A stretch of 40,536 nt of DNA from Syntrophobacteraceae bacterium (GCA_013314815.1 JABUEY010000021.1:1-40536); one strand, 5' to 3'; positions 1 to 9,598 are shown, counted from the stretch's first letter. The notes: generated by a model not told the origin, from the sequence alone. Numbers and translations: made by a program.

Positions 1-533
1 AGCCATAGCCCTTTTCCTCCTGCTCTCAGGGCTACACTATACCACATAACCTTCCGATTTGCCTATTTTTTATTCCTATTAAACCATAAAAATCCACTCC
101 CAGGCCCTACAATTACGACACAGTCTCCTTCGCGGGAATGACGTTGTGGAGGCAATGACGTTTCTGTGGGACCGACGTTGTTGCGGGTGCATCCCACCTT
201 TGTTTGAAAGCTGTCCCGCTGCGCGTTTTGTGAGAAGAACCTCATAATAGATGACTTTTGATCTTTCCTGCATGTTCGATCTTGAATTTCCGGCCGGACC
301 GTGGTGTGATGAAAAAAACGCTGAATGCACGTCTGAAGACCTCGAACTTCCACTGTTCCCTTCCCGCGCCACGACCGATTGCCGCCGAACATCCCAGCTG
401 GAAATCAAGCTGTCAGGGACTGGAGTGATTGGACGGAATGGCGGACGGGTGCGGGCTGGACAGCTGATTGGAGGAACTTGACAGCAGGCCCGGCAGGAGG
501 GATGAGGCCGGAGTGTCGAAGAGGGGGGCGGAA
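1..533. other. Intergenic region with a repeat fragment
   Basis: No convincing gene was found here; the open frames lack ribosome binding sites and family motifs. Positions 120-225 hold a fragment of the dispersed repeat family: the stretch at 174-192 is the reverse complement of the piece at 8374-8392 and 21067-21085, and GCGGGAATGACGTTGTGG lies nearby at 132-149. The rest, including the run up to the GalT-like start at 534, shows nothing recognisable apart from a Shine-Dalgarno-like GAGGGGGGCGG just before position 534. Confidence 0.5.
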
Positions 534-1583
534 ATGGCTGTAATCCACTTTGAAAGATGGCATCAGAAGGCCCGGTTTCACAACCCGTTGAAGGGGGGCA
601 TCCTGGATACTCAGGACATCGAGGTGCGCCTGGACCCGCTGACGGGTCATCAGAGCATGTACAGTTCGGCTCTTGAAGGGAAGACGTCGATCCTCTTTCC
701 GGAAACCGACTACGATTACCTGAGCCGCCGTGCCGAAGAAACCCGGGCTCAATGCTTCATGTGCGACGGCAGGTGGAACAGTACGACACCCCGGTACAGC
801 GATGCCCTCCTCCCCGGCGGGAGGCTTGTGAAGGGGGAAACGGTGCTCTTCCCGAACCTTTTCCCCCTTGCGGCGTACCACGCGGTGGTGATGCTGGGGG
901 AATCCCACCGCCGTCTTCTGAATGAATTTACTCCGTCACTTGTCCGCGATGCCTTCTGCTCCTCGGTGGAATTCTTCCGAAGATGCTACGAATCCGATTC
1001 GACCATGAGGTATTTCACTTTAAACGCCAATTTTTTACTCCCGGCGGGGGCGAGTGTCATCCACCCGCACTTCCAGATTATCGGATCTCCATTCCCGGCA
1101 ACGCACCAGCGCCTTCTGCTGGAGAAAAGTCTGGCCTATTATGAGGACAAAGGATCGTGCTACTGGATCGACCTGGTCGAGTCGGAAAGGGCCTTGAAGA
1201 ATCGTTGCATCGCCCGGACAGGCGACCTGGAATGGCTTGCGGCCTTTTCTCCGCTTGGAGTCAACGAAATCGACGCGGTATGGCTCAATGCCACTCACCT
1301 GCTGGAATGGACCGAAGACGATTTCACCCACCTCGCTGACGGCCTGTGCAGAGTGCTGCGCGCCTATCACGACATGAAATTCTCGACGTTTAATTTCGCC
1401 GTTTTCAGCGGTCCGACTCACCGCTCCAGTCCCGAGTTCCGCTGCGTCATGAGGCTGGTGAACAGGCAGAACATGGTGAATCACCACCGCACGGACGACT
1501 ACTACTTTCAGAAGCTTCTGAAAAACGAGATCATCGTGAACCCGCCCGAGCAACTGGCCGAGTTCGTGCGGGGTTACTTCTGA
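534..1583 (+). CDS. GalT-like (HIT superfamily) nucleotidyltransferase
   Basis: This 349-residue protein resembles galactose-1-phosphate uridylyltransferase and related HIT-superfamily transferases, which move a nucleotidyl group between a sugar phosphate and a nucleotide sugar through a uridylyl-histidine intermediate. The sequence shows a CxxC pair (C74, C77) in the place of the GalT zinc ligands and the HPHFQ motif at 177-181, matching the catalytic His-x-His-x-Gln of the family. The start at 534 was chosen over an upstream start at 468 because GAGGGGGGCGG lies just before it and the upstream residues look non-coding. The gene stands alone; the next gene, enolase, has its own promoter. The exact sugar substrate cannot be read from the sequence, and nucleotide-sugar phosphorylase activity is also possible. 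Confidence 0.75.
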   Translation: MAVIHFERWHQKARFHNPLKGGILDTQDIEVRLDPLTGHQSMYSSALEGKTSILFPETDYDYLSRRAEETRAQCFMCDGRWNSTTPRYSDALLPGGRLVKGETVLFPNLFPLAAYHAVVMLGESHRRLLNEFTPSLVRDAFCSSVEFFRRCYESDSTMRYFTLNANFLLPAGASVIHPHFQIIGSPFPATHQRLLLEKSLAYYEDKGSCYWIDLVESERALKNRCIARTGDLEWLAAFSPLGVNEIDAVWLNATHLLEWTEDDFTHLADGLCRVLRAYHDMKFSTFNFAVFSGPTHRSSPEFRCVMRLVNRQNMVNHHRTDDYYFQKLLKNEIIVNPPEQLAEFVRGYF

Positions 1584-1677
1584 CCGGTTCAAGACAGCTC
1601 TTCTCGCAAGGAGGGATCGATGCGGTCCTGTGTCGTGATCATGAAGGGACCGGAATCGCTACTCGTGAAAATCAATC

Positions 1678-1706
1678 TTGAAAGGCATTTCGAGAGATGA
1701 TATGAG
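1678..1706 (+). promoter_or_regulatory. Sigma70-like promoter of the enolase operon
   Basis: TTGAAA at 1678-1683 and TATGAG at 1701-1706 are separated by 17 bases and lie just before the fluoride aptamer, so transcription would start at the 5' edge of the riboswitch. Same architecture as the other two fluoride riboswitches in this window. Confidence 0.55.
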
Positions 1707-1718
1707 ATAAACGCGGAA

Positions 1719-1790
1719 GTGGTGATAGAGTCCACCTGAAACCGCCGATCAAGGCTGATGACTCTTACCGGGGCTCGAGATCCCGGTAGG
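1719..1790 (+). promoter_or_regulatory. Fluoride riboswitch (crcB motif) upstream of enolase
   Basis: The RNA matches the crcB fluoride aptamer: GGTGATAGAGTCCACC at 1721-1736, AAACCGCC at 1739-1746 and GGCTGATGACTCTTACC at 1753-1769. AGAGTC in the first block pairs with GACTCT in the last, as the aptamer fold requires. A hairpin of TACCGGG with CCCGGTA follows at once, and then a strong terminator-like stem. Fluoride inhibits enolase by binding with Mg and phosphate, and eno is a known target of this riboswitch class, so context and sequence agree. Fluoride is expected to turn the gene on by preventing termination. Confidence 0.9.
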
Positions 1791-1809
1791 GCCGTCGACA
1801 ACCTTTGTG

Positions 1810-1846
1810 AAGCTCCTGCCGGGCAGAACCGGAAGGAGCTTTTTTT
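1810..1846 (+). terminator. Rho-independent terminator of the enolase fluoride riboswitch
   Basis: AAGCTCCT pairs perfectly with AGGAGCTT, with an inner CCGG/CCGG stem, followed by a run of seven T. It lies 20 bases after the aptamer and about 310 bases before the enolase start, as expected of a transcription-attenuating expression platform. The stretch from 1847 to the enolase ribosome binding site shows nothing else recognisable. Confidence 0.85.
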
Positions 1847-2155
1847 GTGCCCGTTCTTCGCTTTTATTCCTTCCACGCCTCTATTGTGAAGTGCAGCAAA
1901 CCAAAGCTCAGTCTTTGTGGCCTCTTTTCCATGGAATGGAGGAGGAGATGACCCTCTTCTGTTGTCCGGTTTGCTGGGGGCTGGGGGCTGCAGTGCCGGC
2001 ACTGGGTCAAATCCGCACCCCGGACCCGTTAAATGTTTGAAAACCCTGGAATGGCATTGTTCGAAGATCCTACGGGATGATGTGCGCAGGGCGGTTGCTG
2101 AAGCGAAACAATCCGATGAGTCACATCATGCGAGAGGAGAGGAAAGGGAGAGGTT

Positions 2156-3439
2156 ATGAAACGCAGAATCGTATCGGTGCGCGCGATGCAAATCCTGGAT
2201 TCACGAGGCAATCCTACACTCAAGGCGTACGTGACCCTGGACAACGGGATTACCGGTTCGGCGTCGGTGCCGTCTGGCGCGTCGACAGGCGAAAACGAGG
2301 CCATGGAACTGCGTGACGGTGATCGCCGGAGATACGGCGGCAAAGGAGTGGCCAAGGCGGTAGAGAATGTCAAGGATGTCATTGCTCGAAAACTTCTGTT
2401 CATGGATCCGACCAGGCAGGCGCAGATCGATCACATGATGATGGAACTTGACGGCACGACGGATAAGAGCAATCTGGGTGCCAACGCCATCCTTTCCGTT
2501 TCGATGGCAGTGGCGAGAGCAGCGGCCGAAGCATGCGGGATTCCTCTTTATGCCTACCTGGGAGGATCGGGACCGGTGCGGATTCCCGTACCGATGATGA
2601 ACATTCTCAACGGCGGCAAGCATGCCGACAACAGCGTCGACTTTCAGGAGTTCATGATTGTGCCGATTGGGGCTCCGACTTTCGCCGAAGCCTTGCGCTA
2701 TGGCGCCGAGACATTTCATGCCTTGAGGGATGCTTTGAAAGCGAAGGGCTATTCGACCAGTGTCGGCGACGAAGGCGGATTTGCTCCCGACCTGAAAAGC
2801 AACGAAGAAGCCTGCGAACTCATTGTCGAGGCGATCAGGGCTGCGGGCTATGAGCCGGGCAAGGACATTGCGATCGCCCTCGATCCCGCAGCCACCTCTT
2901 TTTTCCGGGATGGGTTCTACCATCTCGAGAGATCGGGCCGAGGGAAGAAATCTTCTTCCGAGATGACGGAGCTTTACAAGGCCTGGATGAGGGAATTCCC
3001 TATTGTGTCCATTGAAGACGGACTCGACGAAATGGATTGGGACGGTTTTCGTGATATGACTTCGACTTTGGGTGAAAATGTACAGATTGTTGGAGACGAT
3101 ATCTATGTGACCAACTGCAGATTCATAGAACGGGGCATAAGAGAAAGAACGACCAACGCCGTCTTGATCAAGCTGAACCAGATCGGCACGATTACGGAAA
3201 CGATGGAGGCCGTAAACCTGTGCCGGATGGCAGGGTGGGGATTCGTCGTATCGCACAGGTCCGGTGAGACGGAAGACAGCTTCATCGCCGACTTTGCCGT
3301 TGCCATGGGAGGTGGACAGATCAAGAGCGGCTCTGTTTGCCGCAGCGAGCGAGTTGCCAAGTACAATCGCCTGCTCGAGATCGAGGCGGAGGAGGAAAGG
3401 TCTGTGTTCCACTGGCAACCGACGGCGGTCACTCCATGA
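2156..3439 (+). CDS. eno: Enolase (phosphopyruvate hydratase)
   Basis: Enolase interconverts 2-phosphoglycerate and phosphoenolpyruvate in cytoplasmic glycolysis and gluconeogenesis. The 427-residue length is typical. Recognisable parts are SGASTG at 40-45, the substrate loop residue H156, E165 (QEF), GDEGGF at 204-209, metal ligands D243, E287 (SIEDGL) and D314 (GDDIYVTN), the catalytic base K339 in the signature [18 protein letters not shown] at 366-374 and K390 (QIKSGS). All catalytic residues are present, so it should be active. A purine-rich site, GGGAGAGG, lies just before the ATG. The gene follows a fluoride riboswitch, which fits because fluoride plus phosphate is a strong enolase inhibitor; riboswitch-driven overproduction would offset the poison. 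The stop overlaps the next start (ATGA). Confidence 0.97.
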   Translation: MKRRIVSVRAMQILDSRGNPTLKAYVTLDNGITGSASVPSGASTGENEAMELRDGDRRRYGGKGVAKAVENVKDVIARKLLFMDPTRQAQIDHMMMELDGTTDKSNLGANAILSVSMAVARAAAEACGIPLYAYLGGSGPVRIPVPMMNILNGGKHADNSVDFQEFMIVPIGAPTFAEALRYGAETFHALRDALKAKGYSTSVGDEGGFAPDLKSNEEACELIVEAIRAAGYEPGKDIAIALDPAATSFFRDGFYHLERSGRGKKSSSEMTELYKAWMREFPIVSIEDGLDEMDWDGFRDMTSTLGENVQIVGDDIYVTNCRFIERGIRERTTNAVLIKLNQIGTITETMEAVNLCRMAGWGFVVSHRSGETEDSFIADFAVAMGGGQIKSGSVCRSERVAKYNRLLEIEAEEERSVFHWQPTAVTP

Positions 3440-3870
3440 AGACGAGGTTATTTCCGGACTTGAGCGACAATCACAGGCGCAGTCTGTCCACCACGCTCGC
3501 CCTGGTGGACGAGGCCCTGTGCGAGTTTGAACAATGGGCAAGAGGACGCGAACAACAGTCCGTCTTCTATTGCGAAACCAATTCGCTGGATGAAGGCCAG
3601 CGCAGGGAAATCCTTATCCAGATTGAAAGGATAAGGGAAGTTTTCGCCGAGTTGAAGGATTCGCTCAACCTGCGGGCAAGCACGCGAGACGCCGCCAATT
3701 CCATATGGGGACAGTGTTCCTGCCTATGGGTGAATTTCGAGGAGATGAAAGGCAGGCACTTGAAAAGATACGGGAACCTCCCAGCGGATTTTGATGAGTA
3801 CATAGACCCGAAAGCATCCCTGATGATCGGAATGCTCGACCGGATCCTTGCGGCGGTCAAGAGGAAATGA
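3436..3870 (+). CDS. Hypothetical protein co-transcribed with enolase
   Basis: A 144-residue, mostly helical, highly charged protein of no family I recognise. The ATG at 3436 overlaps the enolase stop by four bases (ATGA), which implies translational coupling and makes this start preferable to the in-frame start at 3337 inside enolase. It has no signal peptide or membrane segment and only two visible sites of note: a C-x-C pair (QCSCLW) at about residues 95-100, and another Cys near residue 52. Because it is coupled to a riboswitch-controlled enolase, it should also be induced by fluoride, but its role cannot be inferred. Confidence 0.7.
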   Translation: MKTRLFPDLSDNHRRSLSTTLALVDEALCEFEQWARGREQQSVFYCETNSLDEGQRREILIQIERIREVFAELKDSLNLRASTRDAANSIWGQCSCLWVNFEEMKGRHLKRYGNLPADFDEYIDPKASLMIGMLDRILAAVKRK

Positions 3871-4565
3871 ACCTGCTTATCAGGAGAAGGTTCTCGCCAT
3901 TCAGCGAGGTGAATTCGTCGGGGTTCTCGGACCGAATGGAGCCGGGGAAAGCTCGCTCCTCATGGCCCTTGGCGGAATTCTGCCGATTCGATACGGCCGG
4001 ATCGAGATCGAAGGAAACGATCTCCAAAGATTAAGAATCAAAGAGCGTGGACGTCTCATGGCGTTTGTCATCCAGGATGCCGAGGTTCGTCTTCGGTTCT
4101 TGTGCGGGGAAGTGGTGAGATTGGGACGTTAGGCTCATCAAAAGCGGTGGCAGCTGGACGGCGTACTGGATGAAGCGGTGGTGAGACACAGCCTGGAGAT
4201 CACGAAAACCGAGACTCTGGTGAGTCGCTTTATCACCGAAGTGAGTGGTGGTGAGAAGCAAAGCGTCATTATGGCCAGAACCCTTTGCCCAACAGACTCC
4301 GATAGTGCTCCTGCATGGAGCTTCCTCAACGATGGATATCAGCCGAAAACTTGAAATATCTCGGTTGCTCGAACGAATGAACCGCGAAGAAAACCTGACA
4401 ATTTTGGGCGCCTTGCATGATGTGAATCTCGCCGCATTCTTTTGCCGCAGGCTGATCTTTCTCAAAGACGGTCATATCGCAGATGACGGTGATACGGACG
4501 AAGTATTGACTGAAATAAACCTTAAGGAAGTGTGTCGGGCTGAGGCACTCATACGGGAGGTTGAG
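3868..4565 (+). pseudogene. Decayed FecE/BtuD-type ABC transporter ATPase
   Basis: The remains of an ATP-binding subunit of an iron-siderophore/cobalamin-type ABC importer. The Walker A reads GPNGAGESS with the essential Lys changed to Glu. An in-frame TAG at 4130-4132 interrupts the frame after EVVRLGR, yet the same frame continues with a recognisable signature, SGGEKQSVIMARTL, at about 4237-4280. A frameshift near 4285 then moves the reading to another frame, where Walker B, normally LLLDEPTS, reads VLLHGASS, followed by a normal H-loop region (ALHDVNLAA). The N-terminus is missing and no permease or binding-protein gene is nearby. Loss of Lys, the Asp-Glu pair, a stop and a frameshift make it clearly non-functional. 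Confidence 0.88.
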
Positions 4566-4677
4566 AGCATAGGGAAGCGGCAGTGGCCTTTCTTCCCTGA
4601 TTCGAAAGCCGGGATGAGAGTATTCCCTGACGAATATTTCCGTCTCCGAGAAATCGCAACCTTCACACAGGTGTTTT

Positions 4678-7296
4678 ATGAAGGACTCTGGAACGAGCCA
4701 TGTGAGTGAAAGCATGGACTTCTCCGGTGCAGATGAAGCGATCTCAGCTGGTCTTGCCCTGAGGCGTTACACGACCAGGAAGCAACAGATAGCTTCGGAA
4801 ATTCGCCGCCTGATGAATCTGTCAAGAGGCTCCTTCCGAGAGAAATGGAACGAGGACCTCCACCAGCTCATGGTGAAACTGGCCGAAGACCGTTTCGTGC
4901 TCTCGGTGGCCGGGCAGTTTAACCGCGGCAAGAGTTCCTTGATGAACGCAATCATAGGACGCGACGTCTTGCCGACCGGCGTGCTGCCCGTGACGTCGGT
5001 TGTGACGATCCTCAAATATGGCACGGTGGACAGGTTGCTGGTTCATCTGGACGGGCGTCGACTTCCTCTTGAGGTACCGCTTTTGACTCTTGCACAGTAT
5101 GTGACTCAAGAGGGTAATCCCGGCAACGAGAAAAAGGTTCTTCGCGCCGTGGTGGAAACTCCCTCACCTCTTCTGCGCAGGGGGATCGAGTTCGTGGATA
5201 CTCCGGGTGTCGGTTCTGCTGTCGACTCCAACACTCTGACGACGTTGGAGTTCCTGCCCCAGAGTGATGCGGTCATTTTTGTCATGAGCGCGGAGGCTCC
5301 CTGCACCAACGCTGAGTGCGAGTTCTTGGACCGTGTTCGATCTCACGTCAGGAAGATATTCTTCGTGCTAAACAAGATCGACCTTCTTTGTGAACAGGAA
5401 AAAGAGAGTGTAGTGCAGTCCGTGGAAAGAACTCTTCGCAACCGACTGCATGATGAAAGCATCCGTATCTTCCCCGTGTCTTCGCTGAAGAGTTTCAGAA
5501 CCTCATCGAACGTGGACGCCCCGGGGCGCGACGACGGGGGTTTGAGAGAGCTGGAAGGCACGCTCTCGGCCTTCATCACTGGAGACAAGGCAGAAGTTTT
5601 TCTGACGTCCGTTTTGGACAGATCGCTCATCTTCGTGAAGGGGATGATGGGCGAGACATGGGCGGAAAAGACTACTTCACGCACCCAACCGGTCGGTTCC
5701 GAAGGACCGTCAGCCCAGTTGAAAGAACAGCTGAACCGGATGCACATCGAACGCAAACGCCTCTTCCAAGAGTTCCGAAATCACATCCACGAATGGCTCG
5801 AGATGAGTGTGTCCAAGGAAGTGAGAGCGTTCTTGGGTGATGAGATTCATGCGCTCCTGGAGAATATGACGCAACTGATGCAGGCTTCCAGGTGGGAATC
5901 GTCTCATCGTCTCGTCCGACACTTTACTCGGCAAGTAATCGATCATTTTCGCGAGAACCTCATCCCTCTTGTCGAAATCCAAACGGAACGTCTTAATGAA
6001 GAGCTGCACGAAATGATCAGGCGACAATGCCTGATCTTTGCGGGTCATATCGAGAAAGTACGGCTGGCATGCGGGGACTTTCCGAGGACTGAAGATCCAG
6101 GGAAAGCGGCAGGTGAACGTGAATATGAATGTCGCGTTCATCGCATTCCGGTACCCCCCAATCTCTCTATTGGAGACTGGAGTCCGCAGATACCCTTGTG
6201 GCAGAGGGTTCTTCCCGTCCGAGCAGCAGGGAAAGGGTTGAGAAGGCGCCTCAGCAGGAGCCTTATCGAATATGTCGAGGGTTATGAAAATCGCTTTCTG
6301 GAAGTCTTCGTTTCAAATGTGAACGACATCCTGAGATCCGTCCAAGACTGGGTCTACAGTCAGGTAACGTTGTTTGAATCTCGGACTCTCAACTCGATAA
6401 AAAGTGAACCCGATCGGGATCCCGAGAAGGTCCGGGAGGATAGAATAACGGATGTGGATGCAAAGATTGCGAAGCTGAAGGATTCTGAAATCAGATTGAG
6501 GAATCTCCGCAGAGATATCCTTGGCTTACACCAGCCGGAAGATGGCCGCGAACATCTGTTACTGGATCCGGTCAGGCAGGAGAGGGAATTGGCTGATGTT
6601 GGTTTGGAGCTCATCAAGCTGGAAGGCAACAGAATTATTCAGGATCTTCGAAGTAGAGGATGCTCGGCGTGCAACCGCGTCAGCGAAGCTGTCATGGATT
6701 ATCTCGCGTCTTGGCAGCATGCGCTTGTTTCGGATGAAAACGCGCGCCTGCGTCACGCCGCTGATCACGGTTTTTGTCCGTTGCATACATGGCAATTGTA
6801 CGCCATGACCAGCCCTCACTGTATATGCGTGGGATATCCGAAACTGATGGAACACCTATCGAAAGAGCTGGTTCGAATCTCCCGGGTTCTCCCGGATGAG
6901 CCGGATGCTGTTCTCTCGCTTGTCCCCGATGGGAAGACCTGCCGAATCTGTCGTCATGTCAAAGAAATGGAAATAAATTATCTTAATGCACTTTCGGGGA
7001 TTCTTGATGACTGTCATGGGAGGCAGGTTTATTCGGTGTCCGACGGGTTGTGCCTGAAACATCTTGGCATGATTCTAACACTGAAGCCTTCCGACGATGT
7101 CAAGCGGTTCTTGGTGGCTGAAGCATCCCGGTGTCTTTCGGAGATCGCCGAGGATATGCAAAACAGTTCCCTGAAATACGATGCCCTGCGTCGAGACCTG
7201 CGAAACGAGCACGAGGAAAACGCGCACCTGCGGGGTATTGTGCGAATTGTGGGTTCAAGGGCGGTGAGCATGCCGTGGAGGATGGAGGAGGGATAG
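4678..7296 (+). CDS. Dynamin-like GTPase with two C-terminal CxxC...CxxH modules
   Basis: An 872-residue large GTPase of the bacterial dynamin-like group, which bind GTP and remodel or tether membranes. The N-terminal domain has the P-loop GQFNRGKSS at 79-87, a switch I Thr near 106, DTPG at 174-177 and NKID at 232-235. The middle (about 340-660) is long, helical and charged, as in the stalk of these proteins. The C-terminus adds two similar modules: C662xxC665 with C700PLH703, and C755xxC758 with C792LKH795, probably metal-binding. A helical tail follows. The start at 4678 is the first ATG after the decayed ABC gene; MDFSG at 4714 is an alternative. Bacterial dynamins often occur as pairs; here there is only one. 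The protein converges on a HEAT-like gene. Confidence 0.85.
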   Translation: MKDSGTSHVSESMDFSGADEAISAGLALRRYTTRKQQIASEIRRLMNLSRGSFREKWNEDLHQLMVKLAEDRFVLSVAGQFNRGKSSLMNAIIGRDVLPTGVLPVTSVVTILKYGTVDRLLVHLDGRRLPLEVPLLTLAQYVTQEGNPGNEKKVLRAVVETPSPLLRRGIEFVDTPGVGSAVDSNTLTTLEFLPQSDAVIFVMSAEAPCTNAECEFLDRVRSHVRKIFFVLNKIDLLCEQEKESVVQSVERTLRNRLHDESIRIFPVSSLKSFRTSSNVDAPGRDDGGLRELEGTLSAFITGDKAEVFLTSVLDRSLIFVKGMMGETWAEKTTSRTQPVGSEGPSAQLKEQLNRMHIERKRLFQEFRNHIHEWLEMSVSKEVRAFLGDEIHALLENMTQLMQASRWESSHRLVRHFTRQVIDHFRENLIPLVEIQTERLNEELHEMIRRQCLIFAGHIEKVRLACGDFPRTEDPGKAAGEREYECRVHRIPVPPNLSIGDWSPQIPLWQRVLPVRAAGKGLRRRLSRSLIEYVEGYENRFLEVFVSNVNDILRSVQDWVYSQVTLFESRTLNSIKSEPDRDPEKVREDRITDVDAKIAKLKDSEIRLRNLRRDILGLHQPEDGREHLLLDPVRQERELADVGLELIKLEGNRIIQDLRSRGCSACNRVSEAVMDYLASWQHALVSDENARLRHAADHGFCPLHTWQLYAMTSPHCICVGYPKLMEHLSKELVRISRVLPDEPDAVLSLVPDGKTCRICRHVKEMEINYLNALSGILDDCHGRQVYSVSDGLCLKHLGMILTLKPSDDVKRFLVAEASRCLSEIAEDMQNSSLKYDALRRDLRNEHEENAHLRGIVRIVGSRAVSMPWRMEEG

Positions 7297-7386
7297 TTCT
7301 TCTCTTCGCGCATGCGCCTGGTCGACGTCTCCTCGGCCGTCCCCATCATCGCCCGCATGGTTCGAGAGGTGCCCCGAATCAGGCCT

Positions 7387-8334
7387 TTATGTTCGTTCGT
7401 ATCGATTCGCTATCCTCAACAAAGCTCTCAGTCGAAGATCTACCGAGCGGATGTCTTCCGGCTGCTTCATTCGACTGGAGATTTCCGCTGCGATGAGTTC
7501 GGCAGCTTCATCCTGCAGCGCAACGAGAGTATCCTCGACTCCTTCCTGAAGATACCATGAGACACGGGAGACGAGTTCGATCAGTCTCGAAGCCATCAGA
7601 TTCCTGTCCTCTTTCGAAGCGAACTCTGTTCCCAACCCCGCAATACCTGCCGCGATTTCATCATCCGGATCGCGTATCAGGGCTCTCAGTCTCCGCCAAT
7701 GTTCGGCTGAAATCCCGATTCGTTTCAAGATCCGGACCGCACTTCTACGACGTCCGAGGCTGGAAGGGCTTTCCAGTGTCGAGTGGGGGGAGAAAGCCAC
7801 CCTGGCGGCGGAAACCGACAGCGCGTCGCAAGCGATTCCGCCCAGCTTCATGAATGCTTCCTCCGCGGCGGGACGGTAGAAATCGTCTTCGATGGCACGC
7901 TCGAAATACTGCATGCTGTCCGCGCGCATGTATTCTGCCAGGGCATCGATAAGGCCGATCAACATGCGCCGTTCAGAAAGGTTCAGGAGCAGCCGATACA
8001 TTTCTTCACTGGGCCAGGTGGACAGGAAACGGGCGGCTGAACTCTCCACCGCCTCTTCCCCAAAACGATCTTCGGGGTCGTCAATCTCTCTTTCCTGAAG
8101 CAGGTACGCGATCAGGACCTCTTTGGCGCCCAGGCGTGCCAGTGCTTCCACCGCGTGAAGTCGAGGCTGGAATATCTTGGACGGTTTTCCTTCCATGAGG
8201 AAAGCCTGCAAGACTTCAACGGCAGGCGCCCCGAGTTCGACCAGGCTGTCGACTGCCTTTTCGATCCTGTACAGAGAGCACAGCTCTTCAATAAGGTATC
8301 GAGCTTTCTCTGTTTGCCCACTACAGTTCTTCAT
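7387..8334 (-). CDS. HEAT-repeat-like protein
   Basis: A 315-residue protein made of repeated helix pairs with the pattern of HEAT/armadillo scaffolds, for example 'AVDSLVELGAPAVEVL', 'AVEALARLGAKEVLIAYL' and 'AVRILKRIGISAEHW'. Such proteins usually bind other proteins and have no catalytic role. No signal peptide or membrane segment is seen. The start at 8334 (MKNCSG) is preferred; the longer frame to 8364 runs into a copy of the dispersed intergenic repeat. The gene converges on the dynamin-like gene with a 90-base gap, and the two may be functionally unrelated. Confidence 0.7.
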   Translation of the reverse strand: MKNCSGQTEKARYLIEELCSLYRIEKAVDSLVELGAPAVEVLQAFLMEGKPSKIFQPRLHAVEALARLGAKEVLIAYLLQEREIDDPEDRFGEEAVESSAARFLSTWPSEEMYRLLLNLSERRMLIGLIDALAEYMRADSMQYFERAIEDDFYRPAAEEAFMKLGGIACDALSVSAARVAFSPHSTLESPSSLGRRRSAVRILKRIGISAEHWRRLRALIRDPDDEIAAGIAGLGTEFASKEDRNLMASRLIELVSRVSWYLQEGVEDTLVALQDEAAELIAAEISSRMKQPEDIRSVDLRLRALLRIANRYERT

Positions 8335-8340
8335 AAAACG

Positions 8341-8485
8341 CGTACCCGGACAGTTGTCGCTCAAAAGTGAAATACACCCGCAACAACGTCATTTGGCATC
8401 ACAACGTTGTGATGCCATCGATTTTTTGCGTGAAAAGCACCGGAGGTAATTAGTGATGAGAAAATGCCGGATGAACCCCTTTTAC
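8341..8485. repeat. Dispersed repeat, copy A
   Basis: This copy contains GTACCCGGACAGTTGTCG (shared with copy B at 11803), the piece ACACCCGCAACAACGTCAT (8374-8392; shared with the copy at 21067), GTTGTGATGCCATCGA, the segment GCGTGAAAAGCACCGGAGGTA at 8427-8448 (shared with copy B), and GCCGGATGAACC near 8467. It fills most of the space between the HEAT-like gene and meaB. Confidence 0.75.
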
Positions 8486-8537
8486 TCCTTATCGGGTGTC
8501 CAAGGAAATCGGAGACCCGATCACTTCCCGCCGGAAG

Positions 8538-9515
8538 TTACTCGTTCAGGGACTGCCTGGAGTCTGCCGGGATCCAGCGGTTCAAGATGTCGCGAACCAT
8601 GCCGTACGGTTCCTGCACATGATGCAGGATATCCGTCACGCAAGCGTCCAGCTGCCCGTTTTCCTCCAGTTTTCTCCTGATCAGTCGAAACAGTTCGTTA
8701 TGGATCATCCTCAGAAGGGATCTCTGTATGCGATCTCTTCTCCTTTCCACGATTCTGCCGGTATTTTCCAGAAAATCCCCGTGATGGATGATGGCTTTCC
8801 ACAGGTCATCGATGCCTGTGTCATCCACTGCCGCCGTCTTGACCACGCATGCAGTCCAGTCGTTTCTCCTTATATTGCGGTCCTGCTCTATCCGCACGCA
8901 TATTTCGGCGTGGAGCTGGTCCGTTCCCTGACGATCAGCCTTATTTAACACATAGATGTCAGCAATCTCCAAGATGCCCGCCTTCATGGTCTGTATGGCA
9001 TCACCCAGGCCGGGGGCGAGTACGAGACATACGGTGTCCGCGATGTCCATGATATCGAGTTCGTCCTGGCCGACCCCGACGGTCTCGATGATGATCACGT
9101 CCTTGCCGGAGGCGTCCAGGATCTTGACCACGTCTGCCGTAGCATTTGCAGTGCCTCCAAGGCAGCCGCGTGTCGCCATGCTCCTGATGTACACTCCGGG
9201 ATCCACGTTGTGCTGGCTCATGCGTATCCTGTCCCCCAGCAGCGCACCTCCGGAGAAGGGGCTGGATGGGTCAATCGCAACAATGCCGACTGTAAGTCCT
9301 TTTTGGCGGATTTTGTGAGTCAGGCGATCGGTAAGAGTGCTCTTCCCGACCCCGTGGGCTCCGGTGATACCGATGATCCGGGCTCCACCCGTGTGAGGAT
9401 GGAGCCTTTCCATCAAGGGGCCTGCCCTTTGGTCTTCATCTTCCAGCCATGTAATCAGGCGGGCAACCGCTGCATCCGAGCCTTCCAGAATTTCTTTCAC
9501 ATAATCTCTTTCCAT
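8538..9515 (-). CDS. meaB: Methylmalonyl-CoA mutase-associated GTPase MeaB
   Basis: MeaB is a G3E-family P-loop GTPase that loads and protects adenosylcobalamin-dependent methylmalonyl-CoA mutase. The protein shows the P-loop GAHGVGKST, the family motif AIDPSSPFSGGALLGDRIRM, the ATRGCLGG stretch, ETVGVGQDE and the NKAD guanine-binding motif, all in the usual order. The start at 9515 (MERDYVKE) is chosen over a TTG at 9569 because AGGAAGGA lies upstream; this gives 325 residues, the usual size. No mutase gene is in the window. It lies 83 bases after the UspA gene on the same strand and may share its transcript. Such a mutase is expected in propionate-metabolising syntrophs and sulfate reducers. 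Confidence 0.93.
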   Translation of the reverse strand: MERDYVKEILEGSDAAVARLITWLEDEDQRAGPLMERLHPHTGGARIIGITGAHGVGKSTLTDRLTHKIRQKGLTVGIVAIDPSSPFSGGALLGDRIRMSQHNVDPGVYIRSMATRGCLGGTANATADVVKILDASGKDVIIIETVGVGQDELDIMDIADTVCLVLAPGLGDAIQTMKAGILEIADIYVLNKADRQGTDQLHAEICVRIEQDRNIRRNDWTACVVKTAAVDDTGIDDLWKAIIHHGDFLENTGRIVERRRDRIQRSLLRMIHNELFRLIRRKLEENGQLDACVTDILHHVQEPYGMVRDILNRWIPADSRQSLNE

Positions 9516-9598
9516 GTCTCGGTCCTTCCTTCCTGATGCCCGAACCTGCTCATGATCATTGCTGGGCAATTCCAGATGAGCAGATGCTTCTTTCTTTG

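Noticed and set aside
6865-6885. T-loop-like GGTTCGAATCT suggesting a tRNA
   Set aside because: It lies inside the dynamin-like gene, with no acceptor stem or anticodon arm around it.
8491-8521. Hairpin ATCGGGT...ACCCGAT after meaB
   Set aside because: No T-run on either strand, so it is not counted as a terminator; it may be incidental or part of the repeat region.
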